From positions 1,240,001 through 1,304,000 of the forward strand of contig NZ_CP095461.1 in NCBI RefSeq assembly GCF_023022985.1: a stretch of 64,000 nt of DNA, read 5' to 3'. The stretch comes from Arthrobacter gengyunqii (GTDB lineage Bacteria; Actinomycetota; Actinomycetes; Actinomycetales; Micrococcaceae). The translations under genes and the position numbers were made by a program. The notes beneath the pieces are model-generated. The model searched no databases. It saw only the letters and a program-made list of their open reading frames with translations, and was not told the DNA's origin. Below, piece by piece: positions 35,671-44,012 of the stretch (position 1 is the stretch's first letter; the number at the start of each line of letters is the position of its first letter).

Positions 35671-37014
35671 GTGCCTACACCCAGTACCACGCCAGCCGAT
35701 GAGCCGCAGGTTCGCCCACCAGGCTTAGGCTCGCCGCGCAGCGTAGCCGAGCACCGGATGGCCGTGCTTGATTTGCTGGCGGCCGGATTCCGCGAGCGCC
35801 CGCAGGCAGCGGAAGACGAGTTCCTCATCAGCGCCCGGGGACGGGTGCTGGCGGCTGACGTCGCTGCGCCGGGAAGCCTGCCTCCCTTCGCCAACTCGCA
35901 GATGGACGGGTACGCCGTGCACTCCGCAGACCTCGCCACGTCCGGCCAGCCCGGCAAACGCGTCGAACTGGCGGTGGCGGCCACCATCCCCGCAGGTTTC
36001 GAGCCACCGGCCCTGGTCCGGGGCACAGCCGCGCCCATCATGACCGGAGCCATGCTCCCACCCGGAGCAGACGCCGTCGTGCCCATCGAGCAGGCGGTGC
36101 CGGACTCCTTTCCGTCCGCAGTCGGAAGCCCCGCCGTTGAAGCCCTGCCCCGGGCCACCGTCAGCTTGCCCGCCGGAGTTCCCGCCGGACAATATGTGCG
36201 CTCCGCCGGCAGCGACATCCGCGCCGGCGATCCGGCTCTGCCCGCCGGAACCGTCCTGGGGCCGGGGCAGCTGGGCCTGCTGGCCGCTCTGGGAGTGGAC
36301 GCGGTTCGCGTTCGCGCCCGCCCGCGCGTCCTGCTGCTGACCACCGGCGATGAGGTGGTGGAACCCGGCCTGCCGCTGCAGCCCGGACAAATCCACGACG
36401 CCAACACCACCCTGCTGCGGTCCCTGCTGGAGGAGGCCGGAGCAACGGTGCTGCGCACCCGCGTGCTGGCGGACTCTCCGCAGGAATTCCAGCACCGGCT
36501 CCACGAGGACCTCGCCGCCGAAGCGCCCGACCTGATCATCACCTCCGGCGGCATCAGCAAGGGTGCCTTCGAGGTGGTCAAGCAGGGGTTGGGCAGGGAA
36601 GACGTGGAGTTCTTGTCCGTGGCCATGCAGCCCGGCGGCCCGCAGGGGATCGGCAGAGTTGCCGGCATCCCGTTCCTGGCCTTTCCCGGCAATCCGGTCA
36701 GCTGTGTGGTGTCCTTCGAGATGTTCCTGCGGCCGGCGCTGGGTTCGGTGACGGGGCTGCCGCGTCCGCGCCCGGAACTGACCGCACTGCTGACCGCCGA
36801 CGTTCACAGTCCTGCAGGCAAGCACCAGGTCCGGCGCGGCCGGTACCTGCCGCCTGCCGAGCCCGGCAGCACAGGACAGGTGGAATTGGTGGGCGGACCA
36901 AGCTCTCATCTGGTCCATGCCCTGGCCACATCCAACGCACTGGTGCACCTGCCCGCGGGACGGGAGTCCTTCCCGGCCGGCGCCGAGGTGACAGTATGGC
37001 TGTTGGACCGGTAG
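35671..37014 (+). CDS. moeA: Molybdopterin molybdotransferase
   Basis: Inserts molybdate into adenylylated molybdopterin. 447 residues with PFANSQMDGYAVHSAD, APIMTGAMLPPGADAVVPIE, the MoCF/MogA-like domain (LLTTGDEVVEPG, ITSGGISKGAFEVVK) and AFPGNPVSC. The C-terminal domain IV ends the protein. Start GTG 35671 has AAGGAG five bases upstream. It precedes moaC, mog and moaE in one direction. Confidence 0.94.
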   Translation: MPTPSTTPADEPQVRPPGLGSPRSVAEHRMAVLDLLAAGFRERPQAAEDEFLISARGRVLAADVAAPGSLPPFANSQMDGYAVHSADLATSGQPGKRVELAVAATIPAGFEPPALVRGTAAPIMTGAMLPPGADAVVPIEQAVPDSFPSAVGSPAVEALPRATVSLPAGVPAGQYVRSAGSDIRAGDPALPAGTVLGPGQLGLLAALGVDAVRVRARPRVLLLTTGDEVVEPGLPLQPGQIHDANTTLLRSLLEEAGATVLRTRVLADSPQEFQHRLHEDLAAEAPDLIITSGGISKGAFEVVKQGLGREDVEFLSVAMQPGGPQGIGRVAGIPFLAFPGNPVSCVVSFEMFLRPALGSVTGLPRPRPELTALLTADVHSPAGKHQVRRGRYLPPAEPGSTGQVELVGGPSSHLVHALATSNALVHLPAGRESFPAGAEVTVWLLDR

Positions 37015-37103
37015 CCCGCTTCGTGCCGCACCGTTTCAGACCGTCACCGCCCCAGACCAACACCTAGCGTGGAGCCAGCTCCACCAACCGAAGGGAAATA
37101 CTC

Positions 37104-37592
37104 ATGGCCGGCAGCGATGAGCAGCAGTTAGGGCTCACTCATGTCCGTGAAGACGGCTCCGCCCACATGGTGGATGTCTCCGCCAAGACCGAGACCACGC
37201 GCGAGGCCACGGCGCAGGCCCGCCTGCGCACCACGGCAGAGGTGGTAAAGCTGGTGTCCGAGGGCGGCCTGCCCAAAGGCGACGCGCTGGCCGTGTCCCG
37301 CATCGCCGGAATCATGGGCGCCAAGCAGACCTCCACACTGATTCCGCTCTGCCATCCGCTGCCCCTGACCAAGGTGACCGTGGATTTCGAAGCCGGGGAC
37401 GCCGACGTCGTCATCCGCGCCACGGTAAAGACGAAAGCTCTCACCGGGGTGGAGATGGAAGCCTTGACCTCCGTGTCGGTGGCGGCGCTGACGCTGTACG
37501 ACATGATTAAAGCCGTGGACAAGCATGCCTCCATCACCGACATCCAGGTGCTCGCCAAATCCGGCGGCAAGAGCGGAGACTGGACCCTGTGA
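37104..37592 (+). CDS. moaC: Cyclic pyranopterin monophosphate synthase MoaC
   Basis: Works after MoaA to form cPMP. 162 residues with [25 protein letters not shown], the conserved [21 protein letters not shown], and the C-terminal [22 protein letters not shown]. The conserved lysine is in KAVDK. It overlaps the next gene by four bases (GTGA), so translation is coupled. Confidence 0.95.
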   Translation: MAGSDEQQLGLTHVREDGSAHMVDVSAKTETTREATAQARLRTTAEVVKLVSEGGLPKGDALAVSRIAGIMGAKQTSTLIPLCHPLPLTKVTVDFEAGDADVVIRATVKTKALTGVEMEALTSVSVAALTLYDMIKAVDKHASITDIQVLAKSGGKSGDWTL

Positions 37593-38098
37593 ACACCCTG
37601 CCCCAAGCCCCGGAGCAGCAGCCCCGCCGCACGGCGGCTGTCCTCATTGCCTCCACCCGCGCCGCCCGCGGCGTCTACCAGGATGAATGCGGCCCCCTGG
37701 CCGCGGACTGGCTTTACGCGCTCGGGTTCGACGTCGTGCTCGCAGAAGTGGTGCCCGACGGCGACGCGGTGGGAGAGGCGCTCGGCCGCATGCTCGAGCT
37801 GGAACCGGCCGTGATCCTCACCAGCGGAGGGACCGGCCTGAGCCCCGATGACCGTACGCCCGAACAGACGCTTCCGCTGCTGGACCGGGAGGTGCCCGGA
37901 ATCATGGAGGCGCTGCGTGCGGACGGACGCACCAAAACCCCGATGGCCGCCATCAGCCGAGGCCACGCCGGCACCGCCGGACGAACGTTCATTGTGAACC
38001 TGCCCGGTTCGCCCGGGGCCGTGGCGGACGGGCTGGCCGTGCTGGAACCGGTCATCGGACATATTTGCGGACAGCTGGAAGGACGAAATGAGCACTGA
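37589..38098 (+). CDS. mog: MogA/MoaB family molybdopterin adenylyltransferase
   Basis: 169 residues of the MoCF fold: [21 protein letters not shown], the substrate-binding [24 protein letters not shown] and [14 protein letters not shown]. Adenylylates molybdopterin before MoeA inserts Mo. Start GTG 37589 lies within the moaC stop. It overlaps moaE by 11 bases. Confidence 0.92.
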   Translation: MNTLPQAPEQQPRRTAAVLIASTRAARGVYQDECGPLAADWLYALGFDVVLAEVVPDGDAVGEALGRMLELEPAVILTSGGTGLSPDDRTPEQTLPLLDREVPGIMEALRADGRTKTPMAAISRGHAGTAGRTFIVNLPGSPGAVADGLAVLEPVIGHICGQLEGRNEH

Positions 38099-38570
38099 AC
38101 CCGAGGCTGCACCGGGGGCGGCTGATGCCGCGGCGGCGAAGAACACCTCCGAGGTCATCAATGCCACGGTTTCGGACCTGCCGCTGAATGCTGAACACGC
38201 CAACGGCGCGGCCTGGTCACCGGAGTGCGGCGCGGTGGTGGGCTTCAGCGGAATTGTCCGCAACCACGACGGCGGCCGCGGCGTGGCCAGCCTGTCCTAC
38301 AGTGCGCATCCAAGCGCCGAAGAGGTCATTGCCGGAGTCGCCGCGGACATTGCTGCGAAGTATGACGGCGTCCGGATCTGGGTGGGACACCGCACCGGTC
38401 CGCTGGAGATTGGCGACGCCGCCCTGGTGGCCGCCGTCGCTGCCGCTCACCGGGGTGTCGCCTTTGCCGCCTGCTCCGATTTGGTGGACACCGTGAAGGA
38501 GCACGTGCCCATCTGGAAGGAACAGGGCTTCCAGGACGGAACCACCGAGTGGGTGGGTGTCAGCGACTGA
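38088..38570 (+). CDS. moaE: Molybdopterin synthase catalytic subunit MoaE
   Basis: Transfers sulfur from MoaD thiocarboxylate to cPMP. 160 residues with CGAVVGFSGIVRNHDGGRGV, SLSYSAHPSAEEVI, the active-site region VRIWVGHRTGPLEIGDAALV and VPIWKEQGFQDGTTEWVG. An Ala/Glu-rich N-terminal extension of about 20 residues precedes the core. The ATG has GGACGAA upstream. It closes the Mo operon. Confidence 0.94.
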   Translation: MSTEPEAAPGAADAAAAKNTSEVINATVSDLPLNAEHANGAAWSPECGAVVGFSGIVRNHDGGRGVASLSYSAHPSAEEVIAGVAADIAAKYDGVRIWVGHRTGPLEIGDAALVAAVAAAHRGVAFAACSDLVDTVKEHVPIWKEQGFQDGTTEWVGVSD

Positions 38571-38617
38571 GCGGGCTGATGACCCGGCCGGTGTCACCGG
38601 GTCTCCGCTGCGACCGG

Positions 38618-39400
<783 letters not shown>

Positions 39401-39443
39401 CCGGCCTCCACCGGTCGTTTTCCACTCATTGCTAAAGGAACAC

Positions 39444-39905
39444 GTGTCTTTCTTCTCCGGGCTTTTCAAGTCCAAAGCCAAGATCGGCGTCCTGCTGATC
39501 ACCGTCCTGCTGGTGTTTTACATGGTGGTTGTCGTCCAGCGCGGCTGGACCCTGCTGACCGCCGAAGAGTTCAGTGCCAAGGTACTCGGCGCAGCCTACC
39601 TGGTGCTCCCGATCGTGGGAGCGTGGGCACTGATCCGCGAACTCCAGTTCGGCGCCAAGACCGAAAAAATGGCACACGTCCTCGCTGACGAGGGTGGGCT
39701 GCCGGTGGACAACCTCCCGCGCACCCCCGGCGGCCGGATCATCCGGGAAGCCGCCGACGCCGAATTCCCGATGTACCAGGCTGAAGTGGAAGCTGAGCCC
39801 GGCTCCTGGCGCGCCTGGTTCCGGCTTTCCTGCGCGTACGACGCCGCCGGGGACCGCAAGCGCGCCCGCAGCGCCATGCGCCGCGCCGGCAAACTCTACG
39901 AATAG
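39444..39905 (+). CDS. Small membrane protein with TPR-like tail
   Basis: 153 residues. Two membrane segments (KIGVLLITVLLVFYMVVVV and AAYLVLPIVGAWALI) are followed by a cytoplasmic part ending SWRAWFRLSCAYDAAGDRKRARSAMRRA, a single TPR-like helical hairpin. I chose GTG 39444 because AAAGGA lies just upstream. A TTG at 39429 would add five residues. Function is unknown; the gene is commonly found between dapB and dapA in Arthrobacter-like genomes. Confidence 0.78.
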   Translation: MSFFSGLFKSKAKIGVLLITVLLVFYMVVVVQRGWTLLTAEEFSAKVLGAAYLVLPIVGAWALIRELQFGAKTEKMAHVLADEGGLPVDNLPRTPGGRIIREAADAEFPMYQAEVEAEPGSWRAWFRLSCAYDAAGDRKRARSAMRRAGKLYE

Positions 39906-39987
39906 CGGCACAACCATACGTCGCCACAACGGCGGCTCCGGGCCGGCCGCCAGTCCGTGCCGGGCTTCAGTTCGCGCCGGGATAAGT

Positions 39988-41154
39988 CTATTTGCCGGTC
40001 AGGGAGCCCTGCCGGACCAGCTGTGAGGCGCCGTGTGTCACCATTTCCAGCGGCCCGCGGGAGCCGAGTTTGGAGAAGGCGATGCCGATGCCGGCAGCGG
40101 CGATGGCTGAAAGCCAGAACAGCAGCACCGGATCCGGCGGCGTCGGAGAGGCGTCCGTGACGGACATGACCCACACGTGCAGGGTGTACAGCGTCAGCGT
40201 CATGGCTCCGGCGGCGGACAGCGGCAGCAGCAGGTTGGGCCGGGCCCGCGTCAGCAGCAGGCATACGCCGACGACGGCGGCCGAGGTGCCTGCCGTGTGC
40301 AGCAGGTCCAGCGGAGTTCCCGAATGGGGTCCGCTGACCGCGAGCCACCACCAGGATCCGGTCTGTTCCACACCGGCCAGGTTGACCTCCATCATCTGCG
40401 CCACCGGCCAGATGCGTCCGGAATTGGTTTCCAGGATGGCGTCCATCCCGCCCTGCTCAAGCAATAGGTAATAACTGAGGAATTTTGCCCCTGCGGCGGC
40501 AACAATTCCGGCCGCGACCAGGCCCACCTGGACCGTCAGCTCCGCCAGCCTCAACCGGCCGATGAGCATCCCGATCAGCAGGTATGTCAACCACTGGAAA
40601 ACCGGATAGAAACCCGTGAAGAAAACATCCGCGGCGAGCGTGCCCGGTTCCAGGAACGCCTCCCAACTGATGTTGCTGCCCAGTGTGGCCGGAGAAACCG
40701 CGGTGTAGATCCATGGCCGGACGAGGTAGCCCACCGCAGGGGAGAGCAGAAGCCAGCCGCCCGCCCAAAGAGCAAGCCTGGACGCCCTCATGCCCACAAA
40801 CGGCAGGGCCAGCAGGAACAGGATGCCGTAGTGGAACAGGATAATCGCGATGGTGGTGTCCAGCCCGCCGAGCGTCAATCCGGCCAGGGCGATGATCAGC
40901 GCCCGCATGGCAATGCCGCGGCGGTCCGCTGACAAAGCCCGGCCGGAGCGCGGTTGGTTGCCTCCGGTGAGGAGCGCGAGGCCGATCCCGGCCACCACGG
41001 CAAACAGTGCCGAGGAACGGCCGGAGAACACCAGCCCGGTCCAGCTCGGCTCGCCGGTCTGCTCGTTGTACAGGGAAAAAATGTGGGTCGCCATCATGCC
41101 CAGAAGCGCAATGCCCCGGGCCGCGTCGATGCCCGTAAGTCGCCGTCCGATCAT
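39988..41154 (-). CDS. Acyltransferase-like membrane protein (DUF1624/DUF418 type)
   Basis: 388 residues with about ten hydrophobic segments. The N-terminus RRLTGIDAARGIALLGMMATHI (R-x-x-x-x-D-x-x-R-G) is the signature of membrane acyltransferase or heparan-alpha-glucosaminide N-acetyltransferase-like proteins; SSALFAVVAGIGLALL follows. The C-terminal LTLYTLHVWVM resembles DUF418. Substrate is unknown, perhaps a surface glycan. It is transcribed against its neighbours. Confidence 0.75.
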   Translation of the reverse strand: MIGRRLTGIDAARGIALLGMMATHIFSLYNEQTGEPSWTGLVFSGRSSALFAVVAGIGLALLTGGNQPRSGRALSADRRGIAMRALIIALAGLTLGGLDTTIAIILFHYGILFLLALPFVGMRASRLALWAGGWLLLSPAVGYLVRPWIYTAVSPATLGSNISWEAFLEPGTLAADVFFTGFYPVFQWLTYLLIGMLIGRLRLAELTVQVGLVAAGIVAAAGAKFLSYYLLLEQGGMDAILETNSGRIWPVAQMMEVNLAGVEQTGSWWWLAVSGPHSGTPLDLLHTAGTSAAVVGVCLLLTRARPNLLLPLSAAGAMTLTLYTLHVWVMSVTDASPTPPDPVLLFWLSAIAAAGIGIAFSKLGSRGPLEMVTHGASQLVRQGSLTGK

Positions 41155-41280
41155 GATCCGATGGTCTCACAACGGCCGTGAACTTCCGCAGCTCCGCCCG
41201 GGACGCGTTCCGGGGCTCCGCGGTGTCCAAAGACCGGGCGCATTGTCCCAAGATTGCGTGCACCGGGTAACGTTTTACCC

Positions 41281-42213
41281 ATGGCTGACTCTGACATTCG
41301 CGCACTTCCGTTTGGAACCCTCGTCACCGCAATGGTGACACCGTTCACCGAGGACGGAGCCGTGGACTTCGACGCCACTGCCCAGCTCGCCAACAAGTTG
41401 GTGGAGGACGGCTGTGACGGGCTCGTGGTTTCCGGCACCACCGGCGAAACCTCCACGTTGGAGGACAGCGAGAAGGAAGATCTGTTCCGGGTCGTTGCGG
41501 AAACCGTGGGCGGCCGCGCCGCGGTCATCGCCGGCACCGGCACCAACCACACGTCCCACTCAGTGGAAATGGCCCGACGGGCGCTCCGCGCAGGAGCCGA
41601 CGGCCAGCTCGTCGTGACGCCGTATTACAACAAGCCCACCCAGGCCGGCGTCGTCGCGCACTTTGAAGCAGTGGCTGCTGCCACCGACCTGCCGATCATG
41701 GTCTACGACATTCCCGGCCGCGCCGGGATCGCACTTTCCACCGACACCCTGGTCCGCCTCGCCAACATACCCACGGTCCTGGCCCTGAAGGACGCCAAGG
41801 CGGACTTTGCCGCTGTTACCCGTGTCCTGGCCAACACCACCCTTGACGTCTACGCCGGCGACGACGGACTGACCCTGCCGTGGATGGCTGCCGGGGCGGT
41901 CGGCGTGGTCAGCGTGAGCGCCCACGTGGCCACGGCACAGTTCCGTGCCCTCGTGAATGCCGCAGCCGCCGGCGATTTCGCCGAGGCGCGGCGGATCCAT
42001 TTTGAACTGGATCCCGTGGTCCGCGCCGTCATGACCCATATTCCCGGTGCCGTGTCCGCCAAGCAGATCCTGAAGATGCAGGGCGTCATTCCCAACGCGA
42101 CCGTCCGGCTGCCGCTCGTGGGACCGGACGCCGTCGAAATGGAGACCATCCTGACGGACCTGGCCGAAGCCGGCTGGGACTTCTCCCGCGCCCGCTCCGG
42201 CAGCAAGGCGTAA
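41281..42213 (+). CDS. dapA: 4-hydroxy-tetrahydrodipicolinate synthase
   Basis: Condenses pyruvate and aspartate semialdehyde, the first committed step to lysine and DAP. 310 residues, TIM barrel. GTTGETSTLEDSEKEDL holds the Thr-Thr pair. Tyr142 is in VYDIPGR, and the Schiff-base Lys170 is in LALKDAK. I chose ATG 41281 because TAACGT (41268-41273) ends seven bases upstream and family members start here; an in-frame start at 41254 lies within the promoter. rnj follows six bases later. Confidence 0.96.
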   Translation: MADSDIRALPFGTLVTAMVTPFTEDGAVDFDATAQLANKLVEDGCDGLVVSGTTGETSTLEDSEKEDLFRVVAETVGGRAAVIAGTGTNHTSHSVEMARRALRAGADGQLVVTPYYNKPTQAGVVAHFEAVAAATDLPIMVYDIPGRAGIALSTDTLVRLANIPTVLALKDAKADFAAVTRVLANTTLDVYAGDDGLTLPWMAAGAVGVVSVSAHVATAQFRALVNAAAAGDFAEARRIHFELDPVVRAVMTHIPGAVSAKQILKMQGVIPNATVRLPLVGPDAVEMETILTDLAEAGWDFSRARSGSKA

Positions 42214-42219
42214 GACACC

Positions 42220-43911
42220 ATGATCGAAACAGCGGATTCCGCACTGAAAACCCCGCCCGTCCTGGAAGAGGACACCCTGCGGATCGTTCCGCTGGGCGGC
42301 CTTGGCGAGATCGGCCGCAACATGGCGGTCTTCGAGATCAACGGGAAGCTGCTGATCGTGGACTGCGGCGTGCTCTTTCCGGAGGAGAACCAGCCCGGCG
42401 TGGACCTCATCCTGCCGGACTTCTCCTACATCCAGGACCGGCTCGACGACGTCGTGGGCGTGGTGCTGACGCACGGCCACGAGGACCACATCGGCGCCGT
42501 CCCGTACCTGCTGCGCCTGAAGCAGGACATTCCCCTCATCGGTTCCCAGCTGACCCTGGCCTTGGTGGAAGCGAAGCTGCAGGAACACCGCATCAAGCCC
42601 TTCAGCTTCACCGTCACGGAGGGGCAGGTGGAACAGTTCGGCCCGTTCGAGTGTGAATTCGTGGCCGTGAACCACTCCATTCCGGACGCCCTGGCCGTGT
42701 TCATCCGCACCGCGGGCGGCACGGTCCTGCACACCGGAGACTTCAAGATGGACCAGCTGCCGCTGGACGGCCGGATCACCGACCTGCGTGCCTTCGCCCG
42801 GCTGGGACAGGAGGGCGTGGACCTGTACATGGCGGACTCCACCAATGCCGACGTTCCCGGCTTCACCACGGCTGAACGGGAAATCGGGCCGGTGCTGGAA
42901 GCCCTGTTCGGCAAGGTGAAGAAGCGCATCATCGTGGCGTCCTTCTCCTCGCACATCCACCGGGTGCAGCAGGTCCTCGATGCTGCTGCCGTGCACAACC
43001 GCAAGGTCTGCTTTGTGGGCCGGTCCATGGTGCGCAACATGGCCATTGCGGAGAAGCTCGGCTACCTCACGGTGCCCGAGGGCATCCTGGTGGACCTCAA
43101 GAATGTTGATGACATGCCGGATGACCAGCTGGTGCTGATGTCCACAGGCTCCCAGGGCGAACCCATGGCGGCGTTGTCCCGCATGGCCAACGGCGACCAC
43201 CGGATCCGGGTCGGCCGGGGCGATACGGTGATCCTTGCCTCGTCGCTGATTCCCGGCAATGAAAACGCCGTCTTCCGGGTCATCAACGGCCTGATGAAGC
43301 TCGGCGCCGACGTGGTGCACAAGGGCAACGCCAAAATCCACGTTTCCGGCCATGCCTCCGCCGGCGAACTGCTGTACACCTACAACATCCTCAAGCCCAA
43401 GAACGCCATGCCCGTGCACGGCGAGACCCGGCACCTGATTGCCAACGGCAAGCTGGCCGAGGCCACGGGCGTGCCGGCGCAGAACGTCATCCTGGCCGAC
43501 GACGGCACCGTGGTGGACCTGCGCAACGGCAAGGCCCTGGTGGTCGGTGCCGTTGAATGCGGCCTGGTCTACGTGGACGGCTCCAGCGTCGGAGAGATCA
43601 CCGACACCGACATCAAGGACCGCGTCATCCTCGGAGAGGAAGGGTTCATCTCGGTGATCACCGTGGTCAACCGCAGCACCGGCACGATTGTCTCCGGCCC
43701 GGAGATCCATGCCCGGGGTTTCGCTGAGGATGACGCCGTCTTCGATGAAATCAAGCCCAAGATCAGCCAGGCGCTGGAGGAAGCGGTCACTTCCAACAAA
43801 GACCACACCACCTACCAGCTCCAGCAGGTGGTCCGCCGCGTGGTGGGCACCTGGGTCAACCGCCGTCTGCGCCGGCGCCCGATGATCGTTCCCGTGGTCC
43901 TGGAGGCCTAG
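42220..43911 (+). CDS. rnj: Ribonuclease J
   Basis: Metallo-beta-lactamase/beta-CASP nuclease with endo- and 5'-3' exonuclease activity. 563 residues. Zinc motif HGHEDHIGA is near residue 86, with HTGDFKMD downstream and MADSTNADVPGFT. The beta-CASP region has VASFSSHIHRVQQV and STGSQGEP. HVSGHASAGEL is the third motif, and a C-terminal domain follows. It is six bases from dapA, as in most actinobacteria. Confidence 0.95.
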   Translation: MIETADSALKTPPVLEEDTLRIVPLGGLGEIGRNMAVFEINGKLLIVDCGVLFPEENQPGVDLILPDFSYIQDRLDDVVGVVLTHGHEDHIGAVPYLLRLKQDIPLIGSQLTLALVEAKLQEHRIKPFSFTVTEGQVEQFGPFECEFVAVNHSIPDALAVFIRTAGGTVLHTGDFKMDQLPLDGRITDLRAFARLGQEGVDLYMADSTNADVPGFTTAEREIGPVLEALFGKVKKRIIVASFSSHIHRVQQVLDAAAVHNRKVCFVGRSMVRNMAIAEKLGYLTVPEGILVDLKNVDDMPDDQLVLMSTGSQGEPMAALSRMANGDHRIRVGRGDTVILASSLIPGNENAVFRVINGLMKLGADVVHKGNAKIHVSGHASAGELLYTYNILKPKNAMPVHGETRHLIANGKLAEATGVPAQNVILADDGTVVDLRNGKALVVGAVECGLVYVDGSSVGEITDTDIKDRVILGEEGFISVITVVNRSTGTIVSGPEIHARGFAEDDAVFDEIKPKISQALEEAVTSNKDHTTYQLQQVVRRVVGTWVNRRLRRRPMIVPVVLEA

Positions 43912-43999
43912 GCAGGAACGGCCCGGAAGGCCGCCGGGACCCGGAAGGTAACGGGGTCGGGCAGACGCGCAAATCCGCGGTTTGCCCGGCCCCATCGGG

Positions 44000-44012
44000 T
44001 ACGGTGGAGCCT
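44000..44012 (+). promoter_or_regulatory. Leaderless promoter of ftsK
   Basis: TACGGT (44000-44005) ends seven bases before ATG 44013. A GTG within this box (44004) could be read in frame but would lie upstream of the likely transcription start. Confidence 0.5.

Noticed and set aside
41560..43995. 811-codon open frame antisense to dapA and rnj
   Set aside because: Mirrors two well-supported genes; no conserved sequence.
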